Program-made: the position numbers and the translations under genes
From: JAKJBL01 sp964461335
GTDB lineage: Bacteria > Bacillota > Clostridia > Christensenellales > CAG-138
Assembly: GCA_964461335.1 (NCBI GenBank)
Contig: CAYWTY010000016.1
Span: 1 to 31,034, forward strand
DNA: 31,034 bases
Direction of reading: 5' to 3'
The notes under the pieces: model-generated
Databases searched by the model: none
What the model was told of the DNA's origin: nothing
What the model saw: the letters and a program-made list of their open reading frames with translations, nothing else
Shown here: one piece after another, positions 14,943-23,547 of the stretch
Layout: every line of letters begins with the position of its first letter
How positions within the stretch are numbered: the first letter of the stretch is position 1

Positions 14943-16542
14943 AGCTGGGCTGCTGCTGTGTACGCTTTGCCTTGCTGCATGCAGGGCAAGCAGTATGCCT
15001 GAACCTTCGGCGACCCCTATTGCTTTGCCAACAGCAACACCCGAAGCTCAACCTGTTGCAGGGGGGGAGCTCTTGCTGCCCATTCCGAGGAACCCATTTG
15101 TAAGCGAGGGTGGCATAGGCGCAAACCCTTTGTTGGTCAACACAGAGGAAATGCGCAATATGTATTCTCTTGTGTATGAATCGCTCGTTTCATGCGATGA
15201 AAGCAACAAGATTGTGCCTGCGCTCGCCCAAAAGTGGAGCTCGGACGAAACAGGGCGTGTGTGGACTGTTGTGCTTAGAAACAATGTGTTTTGGCATGAA
15301 GGAGACGAAATGCTCAATGCGGAGGATGTTATATATACATTCTCAAAACTCAAAAGCTATGGAAGTTCCACATATTATTTTGAAGCTTCAGGGGATATAG
15401 AGCAAATAGAACAGGTTGATGCTTCGACCTTGCGCATCACAATGAAAACACCCGGTGCAGCAGCACTGTATTCGCTTTTATTTCCGGTGCTCAGCTCAAG
15501 CTCATCATCTGCTTCAGCCAATGGAACAGGGCCATACAAGGTCGTAAGCGCATCTGAGACAATGGTCGAGCTTTCAAAAAACCCTCGCTGGTGGAAACAG
15601 GCGCCTTATATCGAGAGTATCCGCTGCTTTTCACGCGAAAGCAATGCAGTTGCGCTCGATTCTTATGAGGCAGGGCTGCTCAACATGGTACCTACTTCAA
15701 CTGTCTCAGCAGGAAAATATCGTGAAGAGGGCGTAACCAATGTGCTTGACATTATGTCGCAGGATGCTGAGGTGCTGCTTGTAAACCATAATAATGCAAG
15801 TTTGCGAAATGCGGATATCCGTAGGGCAATTGCGCATGCCATAGACCGAAGTTCAATTGTTTCCAATGTCTATATGAACCGTGCGACAATTTGCGATGTG
15901 CCTGTTCCGCCTGATTCCTTTCTTTATGATGCAGGCACAAAAAGCTTCGATTATGACCCTGCCCGCGCAGGTTCCTTACTGGCTTCTGCAGGCTTAATAG
16001 ATGCTGATGGTGATGGCATTTTAGAGCAGGGCTCAAGGAAGCTAAAGCTAAAGCTTCTTGTAAACGAAAGCACAGAAAATGCATATAGAAATAATGCAGC
16101 TGCGCTTATTGCAGCTCAGCTTTTAAAAGTCGGCATAGAAACCGAGGTTGTAACAGCAAAGCTAAGTATTGCTGATGAAGAAAGCGACTTTGTAAAGAAG
16201 CTTTCATCAGGCCAGTTTGACCTTGCGCTTGCAGGCTTTAACCTTGAGCGCAGCGGGAACCTTGCCCCATACCTGACTGGGAGCCGCAACTACGGGAATA
16301 TCCCTGTAGAGCGCTGGAAGCCGCTTTTAAAAAGCGCATCTTCTGCACTTGATGAAAAAACAATGCGCGAAGCGCACTCAGCTTTACAGCAGGAGTTTAT
16401 AAAGGAACTTCCGTTTATTATGCTCTATTTTAGGATGAACAGCCTTGTTTACAGTGCGGATATTCACAATGTCGGGGATGTCAGAAGCACAGATGTATTA
16501 AGAACAATCCCACGTTGGTATATAAAAACTGCGGGCAGTTGA
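14881..16542 (+). CDS. Family 5 extracellular solute-binding lipoprotein
   Basis: The 553-aa protein has a lipoprotein signal (hydrophobic AGLLLCTLCLAAC, lipidated Cys34), a Pro/Thr/Ala-rich linker (about 38-58), then a family 5 binding domain: VYESLVSCDE, PALAQKWSSDETGRVWTVVL, LNAEDVIYTFSKL, the IRRAIAHAIDRSSIV segment and a C-terminal lobe. Such proteins deliver peptides or nickel-like ligands to ABC importers, but no permease or ATPase gene lies nearby, so its partner must be elsewhere. The first 62 nt overlap the transglycosylase gene in another frame. An ATG at 14905 (residue 9) would shorten the overlap to 38 nt and is equally possible. lspA, which processes such lipoproteins, comes next. 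Confidence 0.9.
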   Translation: MLKKFSVHMKNTNAYTKTLFKAGLLLCTLCLAACRASSMPEPSATPIALPTATPEAQPVAGGELLLPIPRNPFVSEGGIGANPLLVNTEEMRNMYSLVYESLVSCDESNKIVPALAQKWSSDETGRVWTVVLRNNVFWHEGDEMLNAEDVIYTFSKLKSYGSSTYYFEASGDIEQIEQVDASTLRITMKTPGAAALYSLLFPVLSSSSSSASANGTGPYKVVSASETMVELSKNPRWWKQAPYIESIRCFSRESNAVALDSYEAGLLNMVPTSTVSAGKYREEGVTNVLDIMSQDAEVLLVNHNNASLRNADIRRAIAHAIDRSSIVSNVYMNRATICDVPVPPDSFLYDAGTKSFDYDPARAGSLLASAGLIDADGDGILEQGSRKLKLKLLVNESTENAYRNNAAALIAAQLLKVGIETEVVTAKLSIADEESDFVKKLSSGQFDLALAGFNLERSGNLAPYLTGSRNYGNIPVERWKPLLKSASSALDEKTMREAHSALQQEFIKELPFIMLYFRMNSLVYSADIHNVGDVRSTDVLRTIPRWYIKTAGS

Positions 16543-16598
16543 GTTTACTCTAAAGCACGCATTAAGATAAGTTTGCATTTATTTATCCGGAGGAAGCT

Positions 16599-17099
16599 AT
16601 GCTTGAAACCATTATAGTTCTTTCATTTGTGGGGCTTGACCAGTTAGTGAAATATCTTACAGATACGCACTTAATGCCTATTGGGTCTTCCGTGCCGCTG
16701 TGGAAGGATGTCTTTCATTTTACCAGCGCACATAATACTGGGGCAGCATTTGGTATGCTTTCAGGCAGCAGGTGGCTGCTTATAACAGTTTCATTGCTTT
16801 CGTGTGCAGTGCTTGTCGGGTTTCTTATAAAAAAGGGCAGGCATCAGCATTTGCTGCTGCGCATAAGCCTTGCGCTAATTCTTGCAGGAGCGCTTGGCAA
16901 CCTCATTGACCGTATTGTGCTTGGCTATGTGCGGGATATGCTCGATTTTCGGTTAATAAACTTTGCAATTTTTAATGTAGCTGACAGTTGCGTTACAATA
17001 GGCGCATTTCTATTGGCTTTTGATATTTCTTTTGGTAAAGGTAAAGTACTTTTACAGCCTGACTGTAAGCAGCCGGAAAATGGCGCTAAGGCTGAGTAA
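16599..17099 (+). CDS. lspA: Lipoprotein signal peptidase II
   Basis: LspA removes signal peptides from diacylglyceryl-modified prolipoproteins in the membrane. The 166-aa protein has four predicted helices and the conserved boxes HNTGAAFGML (45-54), AGALGNLIDRI with catalytic Asp104, and FNVADS with catalytic Asp129. These positions match the known Bacillus residues 102 and 129 closely. GGAGGA precedes the ATG. The stop codon overlaps the rluD start by one base, the usual lspA-rluD arrangement. The gene before it encodes a lipoprotein, a likely substrate. Confidence 0.96.
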   Translation: MLETIIVLSFVGLDQLVKYLTDTHLMPIGSSVPLWKDVFHFTSAHNTGAAFGMLSGSRWLLITVSLLSCAVLVGFLIKKGRHQHLLLRISLALILAGALGNLIDRIVLGYVRDMLDFRLINFAIFNVADSCVTIGAFLLAFDISFGKGKVLLQPDCKQPENGAKAE

Positions 17100-18103
17100 T
17101 GCAAAGTACTCGCAGCAAAGAACCTGTTTTAGAGCACGAGCTTTCAAGCGGAAGCCAACCTGTGAAAGAGGGGCTTGTATTTGCAGCCGATATTCAGGGC
17201 GAGCGTCTGGATATTTTCTTGGCGCGTGTAAGCGGAGTGAGCCGTGCCCAAATCCAGCGCTATATTGCAGAGGGCGCTGCGCTTGTTAAGGGTGTGCCTG
17301 AAAAGCCCGGGTATAGGCTTCGTGTAGGTGAAACAGTCTTGCTCCTTGAAAAAGAAGCTAAGCCGCTCAATATTACTTCTGAAGAGATTGCGCTTGAAAT
17401 AGTTTATCAGGACCAGGATTTTGCAATAATAAACAAAGCGCAGGGTATGGTTGTTCACCCTGCTCCTGGTAACCTCAATGGTACGCTTGTTAATGCCCTT
17501 CTATTTGCACTTGAAGATTTATCTGGGATAGGAGGCGTTATGCGCCCTGGGATAGTGCACCGACTGGACAAAATGACCTCAGGCCTTCTTGCAGTTGCAA
17601 AAAACGATTATGCGCATGCTTCGTTTGCAGCCCAGTTTAAGGCGCAAACCGTTTACCGCGCATATCTTGCCCTTGTCGAAGGCAATGTAAAAGAGGATAG
17701 CGGAGTTGTAAACGCGCCTATTGGCAGGCACCCGGTTCTGCGCAAACGCATGGCTGTAGTAAAAAGCGGTCGCTGTGCGCTTACGCATTGGAGGGTGCTC
17801 GAGCGCCTTGGGCAGTTTACGCTTTTGGAAGCAAGCCTTAAAACCGGGCGAACGCACCAAATCCGCGTACACGCCGCCAATATGCACCACCCGGTTGCAG
17901 GGGATACTGTATACAGCAGCTCAAAACCAAAGCTTGGGCTAAAGGGGCAGGCGCTCCATGCATATAGGCTCAGCCTGACGCACCCCCGCTCAGGAGAAGA
18001 AATGTCCTTTTTTGCGCCCCCGCCTCATTATTTTATTGAAGCGCTTAAGCAGGCGGGGTGGTCGGGCATACCTGTTTGGGAAGCTGAACATATCCGTTTT
18101 TAA
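17099..18103 (+). CDS. rluD: RluD-family 23S rRNA pseudouridine synthase
   Basis: It converts uridines of large-subunit rRNA to pseudouridine. The 334-aa protein has an S4 RNA-binding domain (about 35-85, ERLDIFLARVSGVSRAQIQR), the RluA/RluD catalytic domain with the signature HRLDKMTSG (catalytic Asp157), and later motifs TGRTHQIRVHAA and HPVAGDTVY. An N-terminal tail of about 25 polar residues precedes the S4 domain. The ATG overlaps the lspA stop by one base. Target positions cannot be read from sequence. Nothing terminator-like is evident after the stop. Confidence 0.93.
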   Translation: MQSTRSKEPVLEHELSSGSQPVKEGLVFAADIQGERLDIFLARVSGVSRAQIQRYIAEGAALVKGVPEKPGYRLRVGETVLLLEKEAKPLNITSEEIALEIVYQDQDFAIINKAQGMVVHPAPGNLNGTLVNALLFALEDLSGIGGVMRPGIVHRLDKMTSGLLAVAKNDYAHASFAAQFKAQTVYRAYLALVEGNVKEDSGVVNAPIGRHPVLRKRMAVVKSGRCALTHWRVLERLGQFTLLEASLKTGRTHQIRVHAANMHHPVAGDTVYSSSKPKLGLKGQALHAYRLSLTHPRSGEEMSFFAPPPHYFIEALKQAGWSGIPVWEAEHIRF

Positions 18104-18120
18104 GCGAAGTAAGCGGACAA

Positions 18121-18158
18121 GCTCCTAAGGAGAACACTTCAACTTAAAATTTAGGAGC
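18121..18158 (+). repeat. Inverted repeat with two competing hairpins upstream of the metal ATPase
   Basis: GCTCCTAA (18121-18128) and TTAGGAGC (18151-18158) form a perfect 8-bp stem with a 22-nt loop. The left arm can also pair with the next bases as CTCC-TAA-GGAG (18122-18132). The two structures exclude each other. There is no U-tract. It lies about 80 nt before the ATPase start codon and could be an operator or a leader structure. Confidence 0.4.
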
Positions 18159-18236
18159 GGATATGTACGCAAGGCATTAAAGGCGGCCTGTATAGTTTTA
18201 GGGTCAGCGCAGAAATAAGAAAGCAAGAGGTAAATT

Positions 18237-20162
18237 GTGAGCAGTTTTCACGACCATAAAGTCAGCGAAAGTGACCATAGCGGCCATTCCTGTGCTTTGT
18301 GCAGCAATGAAAAGAGGCCAAGATACAGCATAAAGCAGTCGCTTCCTATTGTGCTCGGTGCAGCTGTTTATATTTTAGCGCTTTTAACCTCAGGAGGCGT
18401 AAGCTTAGTTTTGTATGTTCTGGCATACGCGCTTTTGGGTGTGCCTGTGCTTATAAAGGCTCTCTTTGATATTGGTCGCGGCCAAGTCTTTGGTGAGAAC
18501 TTCTTAATGGGGGTTGCTACGCTTGGCGCAATTGCACTTAGGGAATATAGCGAAGCTGTGGCTGTTATGCTTTTTTATAGGGTTGGTGAGTACTTTCAAG
18601 AGCTTGCAGTCGACAGCTCAAGAGAGAGTATCCGCTCAGCTGTGGATTTGCGGCCGGATACTGTAAGCGTGCTTCGAAACGAAATTTGGGAAACTGTCAA
18701 ACCTGAGGCTGTTCGTGTAGGCGAGCAAATCCTAATAGAGCCGGGCGAGCGCGTAGCACTTGATGCAAGGGTGCTTTTTGGAGAAAGTCGTGTAGATAAT
18801 AGCGCTATTACAGGCGAATCTGCGCCTGTTGCTGCAGTTGTTGGAAGCGAGCTTATGTCAGGCGCAATAAACCAGTCAGGCCCGCTAAAAGCAGAGGTGC
18901 TGCGCCTTGTTGAACAATCCGCAGCAGGCAGAATCCTTTCAGCAGTTGAAGATGCTGCTAAAGGCAAGCCAAAGCTTGAAAATTTCATTACAAGGTTCGC
19001 AAGGGTTTATACGCCTGTTGTTGTCGGGCTTGCAGCGCTGCTTGCCGCCTTGCCCCCAATTTTTGGGCTTGGGGGGTTTTCCCTCTGGCTGCACAGGGCT
19101 TTGCTGTTTTTAGTGATTTCTTGCCCCTGCGCCCTAGTGCTGAGTGTGCCTATGACATTTTTTGCAGGGCTTGCAAATGCATCCGGGCGCGGGGTGCTTT
19201 TTAAAGGCGCAAACCGTATGGAAGCGCTCGCTGGAATTAAGGCAGTTGTGTTTGATAAAACAGGCACCTTAACACGCGGTGTGTTCGAGGTCCAAAAAGT
19301 GCTACCTGCAGGCAGCTTTAGTGAAGCGGAGTTGCTGCGCCTTGCAGCATCTAGTGAGTACTTTAGCCCGCATCCTGTTGCTGCAGCTATAATTAAAGCA
19401 GCGTCAGCGCATATAGAGCCGGAAAAAGTAAAGGAGCTTGCAGGAAGAGGCGTAGAAGCAGTTGTTGAGGGTAAGCCTGTGCTGGTTGGGAATGCAAGGC
19501 TTATGGAGGAAAACAACATCCGCCTGCCTGAGCTACTTGAGGGGACAGTAGCTTATATTGCAGTTTCCGGGGAGTATGCAGGCGCTGTTGTAATTGCAGA
19601 TCAGCTAAAGCAGGATGCAAAAAATACAATCGAAAACCTTAATAATCTAATCGGCTATACTGCTATACTTACAGGGGATGCAGCGGCGCCTTCTAAGCTT
19701 GTTGCTAAAGAGGTAGGCGCACATGAAGTCTTTTATAAGCTTCTGCCTGAGGAGAAGCTGACTTATATGCAGCACATACGCGAAGAGCGCGGAAGCGTCT
19801 TGTTTATTGGAGACGGCATAAATGATGCTCCTGTTTTAATGGGTGCTGATGTTGGCATGGCAATTGGCAATAGCGGCACGGATATGGCTGTTGAAGCTGC
19901 TGATGTTGTTTTGCTTACATCTGAACTTCATGCAATTTATGAGGCAATCCGCATAAGCAGGCGGACAATTTCTGTTGCCCGCGCAAACATCTTTATTGCT
20001 CTTTTAGCTAAAAGCCTTGTTATGCTTTTAGGCGTCTTGGGTTATGCAAGCATGTGGATGGCAGTATTTGCAGATGTTGGTGTCGCGCTTTTATGTGTTC
20101 TTAATGCGCTGCGCCTGCTTCAAAGGAGCCCAAAAAGGCGGCATCCACACTTGCGCGCTTAA
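18237..20162 (+). CDS. P1B-type heavy-metal exporting ATPase (Zn/Cd/Pb class)
   Basis: It uses ATP to export divalent soft metals. The 641-aa protein has the metal-site motif SCPCALVLS (Cys296, Cys298), the phosphorylation loop DKTGTLT (Asp340), the SPHP motif (His379-Pro380), the TGES actuator motif (193-196) and GDGINDAP (525-532). The last helix contains DVG (Asp613), which together with CPC fits the ZntA/CadA (P1B-2) group. There is no N-terminal HMA domain. Instead the first 25 residues are rich in His and Cys (His5, His7, His14, His17, Cys19, Cys22), a likely short metal-binding tail, and the C-terminus ends RRHPHLRA. The start is GTG 18237 behind AAGAGG. No metal-responsive regulator gene is adjacent; an inverted repeat lies upstream. 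Confidence 0.93.
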   Translation: MSSFHDHKVSESDHSGHSCALCSNEKRPRYSIKQSLPIVLGAAVYILALLTSGGVSLVLYVLAYALLGVPVLIKALFDIGRGQVFGENFLMGVATLGAIALREYSEAVAVMLFYRVGEYFQELAVDSSRESIRSAVDLRPDTVSVLRNEIWETVKPEAVRVGEQILIEPGERVALDARVLFGESRVDNSAITGESAPVAAVVGSELMSGAINQSGPLKAEVLRLVEQSAAGRILSAVEDAAKGKPKLENFITRFARVYTPVVVGLAALLAALPPIFGLGGFSLWLHRALLFLVISCPCALVLSVPMTFFAGLANASGRGVLFKGANRMEALAGIKAVVFDKTGTLTRGVFEVQKVLPAGSFSEAELLRLAASSEYFSPHPVAAAIIKAASAHIEPEKVKELAGRGVEAVVEGKPVLVGNARLMEENNIRLPELLEGTVAYIAVSGEYAGAVVIADQLKQDAKNTIENLNNLIGYTAILTGDAAAPSKLVAKEVGAHEVFYKLLPEEKLTYMQHIREERGSVLFIGDGINDAPVLMGADVGMAIGNSGTDMAVEAADVVLLTSELHAIYEAIRISRRTISVARANIFIALLAKSLVMLLGVLGYASMWMAVFADVGVALLCVLNALRLLQRSPKRRHPHLRA

Positions 20163-20228
20163 TCTTATAAAATTTAACCGCAATTCTTTAGATTTAATAT
20201 TCTTGCCACATAATTGGGTGTTTGTTTG

Positions 20229-20237
20229 TGGTATGAT
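20229..20237 (+). promoter_or_regulatory. Extended -10 promoter of the FHA-SEDS-PBP operon
   Basis: TG-G-TATGAT (20229-20237) is an extended -10 element about 27 nt before the FHA gene start. No good -35 box is found at the right distance, which extended -10 promoters tolerate. Confidence 0.4.
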
Positions 20238-20263
20238 TCACTCAAAGACAAAGGGGTTAGGGT

Positions 20264-20728
20264 ATGTACGCGAATGCATACGACATTGTTGCATCGAGTA
20301 TGCGCTATTTCTTTTTGCTGCTCATCGTCTATATCCTTTTGAGGCTGGTGCAGCATTCCTTTAGCGAATTTAGGGCAGTGCAGCAAATAAAAAAGAAGGT
20401 TCGCTCTGTGTCACCCGGGTATCTCGAAGCGCTTTTGCCTGAGGAACTCTTAGGCAAACGGTATCCGCTTGGCCGCGAAAACACAATAGGCAGGAGCAAG
20501 CGATGCAGTATCCCACTGCCTCTTCCCTCGCTTGCGCCAACCCATGCCTTTATATATGAAAAAAAGGGCGGGCTCTATATTTCAGACTATGGTAGCAGGC
20601 TGGGTGTTCTTTTAAATGACGAACGAATAGGAAGGCATGAGGAATACCTCTACACTGAGGATAAGCTGCAGCTGGGTGAGTTTCTCTGCATATTGCATTT
20701 AAGCGGTGAGGAGGGTGAAGATGTATAA
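20264..20728 (+). CDS. Membrane-anchored FHA-domain protein, phospho-site degenerate
   Basis: The 154-aa protein has one N-terminal helix (about 14-30) and an FHA domain (about 65-146) recognisable from NTIGRSKRCSIPL and THAFIYEKKGGLYISDYGSR. FHA domains normally bind phosphothreonine through a GR...SxxH...NG(T/S) set. Here Arg77 and His94 remain, but the Ser of SxxH is Ala91 (APTH) and NGT is LGV (113-115), so phosphopeptide binding may be lost or changed. It overlaps the SEDS gene by 8 nt. FHA proteins beside rodA/pbpA are known from Actinobacteria, where they link Ser/Thr kinases to wall synthesis; no kinase gene is in this window. Confidence 0.85.
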   Translation: MYANAYDIVASSMRYFFLLLIVYILLRLVQHSFSEFRAVQQIKKKVRSVSPGYLEALLPEELLGKRYPLGRENTIGRSKRCSIPLPLPSLAPTHAFIYEKKGGLYISDYGSRLGVLLNDERIGRHEEYLYTEDKLQLGEFLCILHLSGEEGEDV

Positions 20729-21968
20729 ATGGAAGCGCGTAAGCGCTGCAGGCCTTCTTACGCTCATTATAATTTTTGAATTAAGCGCATTCGCCCTTCT
20801 TGCGTTTCGCAATGCAGGGGAGCTGGACTATTCAGCGCTTGCTTTTGGGGGAATCCTTGTTGCAATGCTGCTTTTTCAATATGTATCCCTAACTGCAATC
20901 TTTCGCCATCTTGATAGATATTTGTTGATTATTGCAAACCTGCTTGTTGCAATGGGTTTGATTATTCAGTATCGCATTGAGGCTGCAATAGCCTTTAGGC
21001 AGGTAGTCTGGTTTGGCATAGGTATGCTTGCAATGGTAATTTGCATTCTCTTTATGCGAAGACCCAATATTTTCAGAAGGGTTAATTGGCTTATAATCCT
21101 TGGCTGCATAGGGTTGCTCTTTGCGCTGCTTATAGTTGGAGATGAGGTCTACGGCGCCCGAAACTGGATAACTATAGGCGGCCAGAACTTCCAGCCTTCT
21201 GAATTTGTTAAGGTAGGCACAGTCTTTGTGCTTGCACACTGGCTTACCAACTCACGGGATTTGCGCGGGATTTGGCCTTTGCTCTTTTTTGTGTGTGCAG
21301 TTGTCGCTCTTCTCGTAGTTGAGCGCGATTTAGGCGCTGCAGTTCTTATTGCAGGCACAGCGCTTGTAGTTTTTTATGTTGCAACAGGCAATAAGGGCCT
21401 CACCTTGCTTGGGCTTGCTGCAGGGAGCGCTGGCGCTCTTGCAAGCTACTATATTTTTGACCATGTGCGTGTGCGCGTCGCCATATGGAAGAACCCATGG
21501 GCTACTTATTCAGGCAAAGGCTACCAAATTGCGCAGGGGCTCATGGCTATTGCAAGCGGCGGCCTGTGGGGAATGGGCCTTACACGCGGTTCGCCAAAGC
21601 TCATCCCTGCATATCATACTGACTATATATTTGCCGTTATTTGCGAAGAGTTTGGCGTAATTATGGGTGTGTGCGTAATCGCGTTCTATCTTGTTTTTAT
21701 TGTTCGCGGCGCACTTGTCGCACTAAATGCACCTGACCGCTTTATGATGCTAGTAGCTTTTGGCTGCACTGTCTTAATTACGCTCCAAAGCTTTATTATA
21801 ATTGCAGGGGTTATAAAGCTTATTCCGCTTACAGGCATAACGCTTCCTTTCGTAAGCTATGGGGGAAGCTCAATAATAGCAAGCATGATGCTCCTTGGCA
21901 TACTTGAGGGGGTAGCAATACAGGGCGGCGAGACGCTTGAACGCGCTCTAAAGGAGATGGCTAAATGA
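20721..21968 (+). CDS. SEDS-family peptidoglycan polymerase (FtsW/RodA/SpoVE)
   Basis: SEDS proteins polymerise lipid II into glycan strands together with a class B PBP. The 415-aa protein has about ten helices and the family motifs: QPSEFVKVGTVFVLAHWL, the catalytic-loop region VERDLGAAVLI, TDYIFAVICEEFGVIMG, and LPFVSYGGSSIIASM near the end. I start at ATG 20721, since GAGGAGG lies at 20708-20714; the in-frame GTG at 20706 would include it. It overlaps the FHA gene by 8 nt and the PBP gene by 4 nt, so all three are probably coupled. Whether it serves elongation, division or sporulation cannot be told; PbpA-RodA is the closest operon parallel. Confidence 0.94.
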   Translation: MYKWKRVSAAGLLTLIIIFELSAFALLAFRNAGELDYSALAFGGILVAMLLFQYVSLTAIFRHLDRYLLIIANLLVAMGLIIQYRIEAAIAFRQVVWFGIGMLAMVICILFMRRPNIFRRVNWLIILGCIGLLFALLIVGDEVYGARNWITIGGQNFQPSEFVKVGTVFVLAHWLTNSRDLRGIWPLLFFVCAVVALLVVERDLGAAVLIAGTALVVFYVATGNKGLTLLGLAAGSAGALASYYIFDHVRVRVAIWKNPWATYSGKGYQIAQGLMAIASGGLWGMGLTRGSPKLIPAYHTDYIFAVICEEFGVIMGVCVIAFYLVFIVRGALVALNAPDRFMMLVAFGCTVLITLQSFIIIAGVIKLIPLTGITLPFVSYGGSSIIASMMLLGILEGVAIQGGETLERALKEMAK

Positions 21969-23461
21969 ACACGCGCTCTAACATAAAAGGCATGCTTGTT
22001 ATTTTCTCTGCTCTTTTTATCGTGCTGAGCGTATACCTGGTCTATATTTTTAACGCGTATGGTACGCGCTGGTTTTCAAGCCCTTACAATACAAGGCTCA
22101 AGAATCAAAAAAACAATATAATTGCGGGCGATATTTTAGATAGAACAGGGGAAAAGCTTGCAACAACCGATAATAGCGGAGACCGCGTTTATATAAGCAG
22201 TTCCTCTATCCGCAAGGCAACCTCACATATAGTAGGCGATAATTACGGGCAAACCTTTGGCGCGGAAAACTTCTTTTCTAAATACCTACTTGGCTTTGAA
22301 CAAAGTATTTTTGAGCGGATAACAAATGAGTTTTCCGGTAAAAAGAGCCATGGGTCAGATATAACGCTTACTATTGACGCAAACCTTTCTGTAGCTGCGT
22401 ATGAAAGCATGGGTGAGCGCAATGGAGCTGTTATAGTCATGAATTACAAAACAGGCGAACTGCTTGCTTGCGTAAGCAAGCCTGTTTTTGACCCAAAATA
22501 TGTGGCGGATTATTTAAGCGGCAAGCGCGAGCTAAACGAGAGCGCAATGGTGAACAGAGCGACAGGCGGCCGTTATACTCCAGGGTCTGTTTTTAAGCTT
22601 GTAACTGCTATTGCTGCAATTCGTTATTTGCCCGGTGTAGCAGAAAGGGAGTTTTTATGTGATGGCCCTCTTGCTTTTGATGGGAAAACCGGTGCGTATC
22701 TTGAGAATATGCAAATAACACCGCAGGAGGACGAAGAGGCAAAAGAAACAAGCGAGCCAGGCATGAGCGGTAAATATCGTGTTGTCCGCGATTATAACGG
22801 TGAATACCATGGCAAGCTTAACCTAGAAACTGCGTTTTCAAAATCGTGCAACCATGTATTTGCGCAGTTGGCCTTGGAAGTAGGCGAAAAGCGGTTAAAG
22901 CGCGTAGCAAAGGAGCTTGGGCTAAACGATGACTTCCTTTTTGACGACATGGTTGCAGCCTCAAGCAGTATGGGGCAAGCTTCAAAAGCTTCAGACCTTG
23001 CTTGGCTTGGCATAGGGCAGCATACGAGCCTTGTTACACCGCTGCACATGTGTATGATAGCAGGGGCTGTTGCAAACGGCGGAGTCATGATGGAGCCTAA
23101 GCTTCTTTTGAGCGTAAAAAATGCAATGGGCTCAAATACTTACCTGCTTAAGCCTGAGATTTATCGAAGGGGCATGGCTGAAAACGAAGCAGCTGAGCTA
23201 AAGGCATACATGGAACTGGCTGTAAAAAGCGGAACTGGCAGGAGCGCCAGCATAAATGGGGTTACAATAGGCGGCAAAACAGGAACTGCAGAAACCTCTT
23301 CAGCTGAAAACGAACCCAATGCTTGGTTTACGGGCTTTGTTGAGGGTGATGAGCATCCGCTTGCTGTGTGCGTTGTACTCGAAAAAGGAGGAAGCGGCGG
23401 GAGAAATGCAGCGCCTGTTGCACGGGATGTTTTAAAAAAGGCTTTAGCGCTCGGGTATTAA
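21965..23461 (+). CDS. Class B penicillin-binding protein (transpeptidase)
   Basis: It cross-links peptidoglycan. The 498-aa protein has an N-terminal helix (about 8-30), a short pedestal domain with GDILDRTGEKLA (55-66), and a transpeptidase domain with the active-site motifs SVFK (Ser208, Lys211), SCN (294-296) and KTG (438-440). The small pedestal and the order after a SEDS gene resemble PbpA of the actinobacterial rodA-pbpA operon rather than large PBP2 or FtsI types. An acidic stretch (about 254-263) interrupts the domain between the first two motifs. It overlaps the SEDS gene by 4 nt (ATGA) and is followed by a hairpin terminator. Confidence 0.94.
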   Translation: MNTRSNIKGMLVIFSALFIVLSVYLVYIFNAYGTRWFSSPYNTRLKNQKNNIIAGDILDRTGEKLATTDNSGDRVYISSSSIRKATSHIVGDNYGQTFGAENFFSKYLLGFEQSIFERITNEFSGKKSHGSDITLTIDANLSVAAYESMGERNGAVIVMNYKTGELLACVSKPVFDPKYVADYLSGKRELNESAMVNRATGGRYTPGSVFKLVTAIAAIRYLPGVAEREFLCDGPLAFDGKTGAYLENMQITPQEDEEAKETSEPGMSGKYRVVRDYNGEYHGKLNLETAFSKSCNHVFAQLALEVGEKRLKRVAKELGLNDDFLFDDMVAASSSMGQASKASDLAWLGIGQHTSLVTPLHMCMIAGAVANGGVMMEPKLLLSVKNAMGSNTYLLKPEIYRRGMAENEAAELKAYMELAVKSGTGRSASINGVTIGGKTGTAETSSAENEPNAWFTGFVEGDEHPLAVCVVLEKGGSGGRNAAPVARDVLKKALALGY

Positions 23462-23496
23462 TCTAACTTAACAATCAATGCGATATAGTCGCGCAA

Positions 23497-23532
23497 CGGG
23501 GCATGCTATGAATGCCCTGTTTTGTTTTTTTG
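23497..23532 (+). terminator. Intrinsic terminator after the PBP gene
   Basis: CGGGGCAT (23497-23504) pairs with ATGCCCTG (23512-23519) over 8 bp including one G-U pair, with a 7-nt loop, then the U-rich tail TTTTGTTTTTTTG. It closes the FHA-SEDS-PBP operon. It also lies only 15 nt before the start codon of the DUF2953 gene, so it could act as a leader terminator for that gene. Confidence 0.75.
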
Positions 23533-23547
23533 TGGGGGGTGCCTGGG

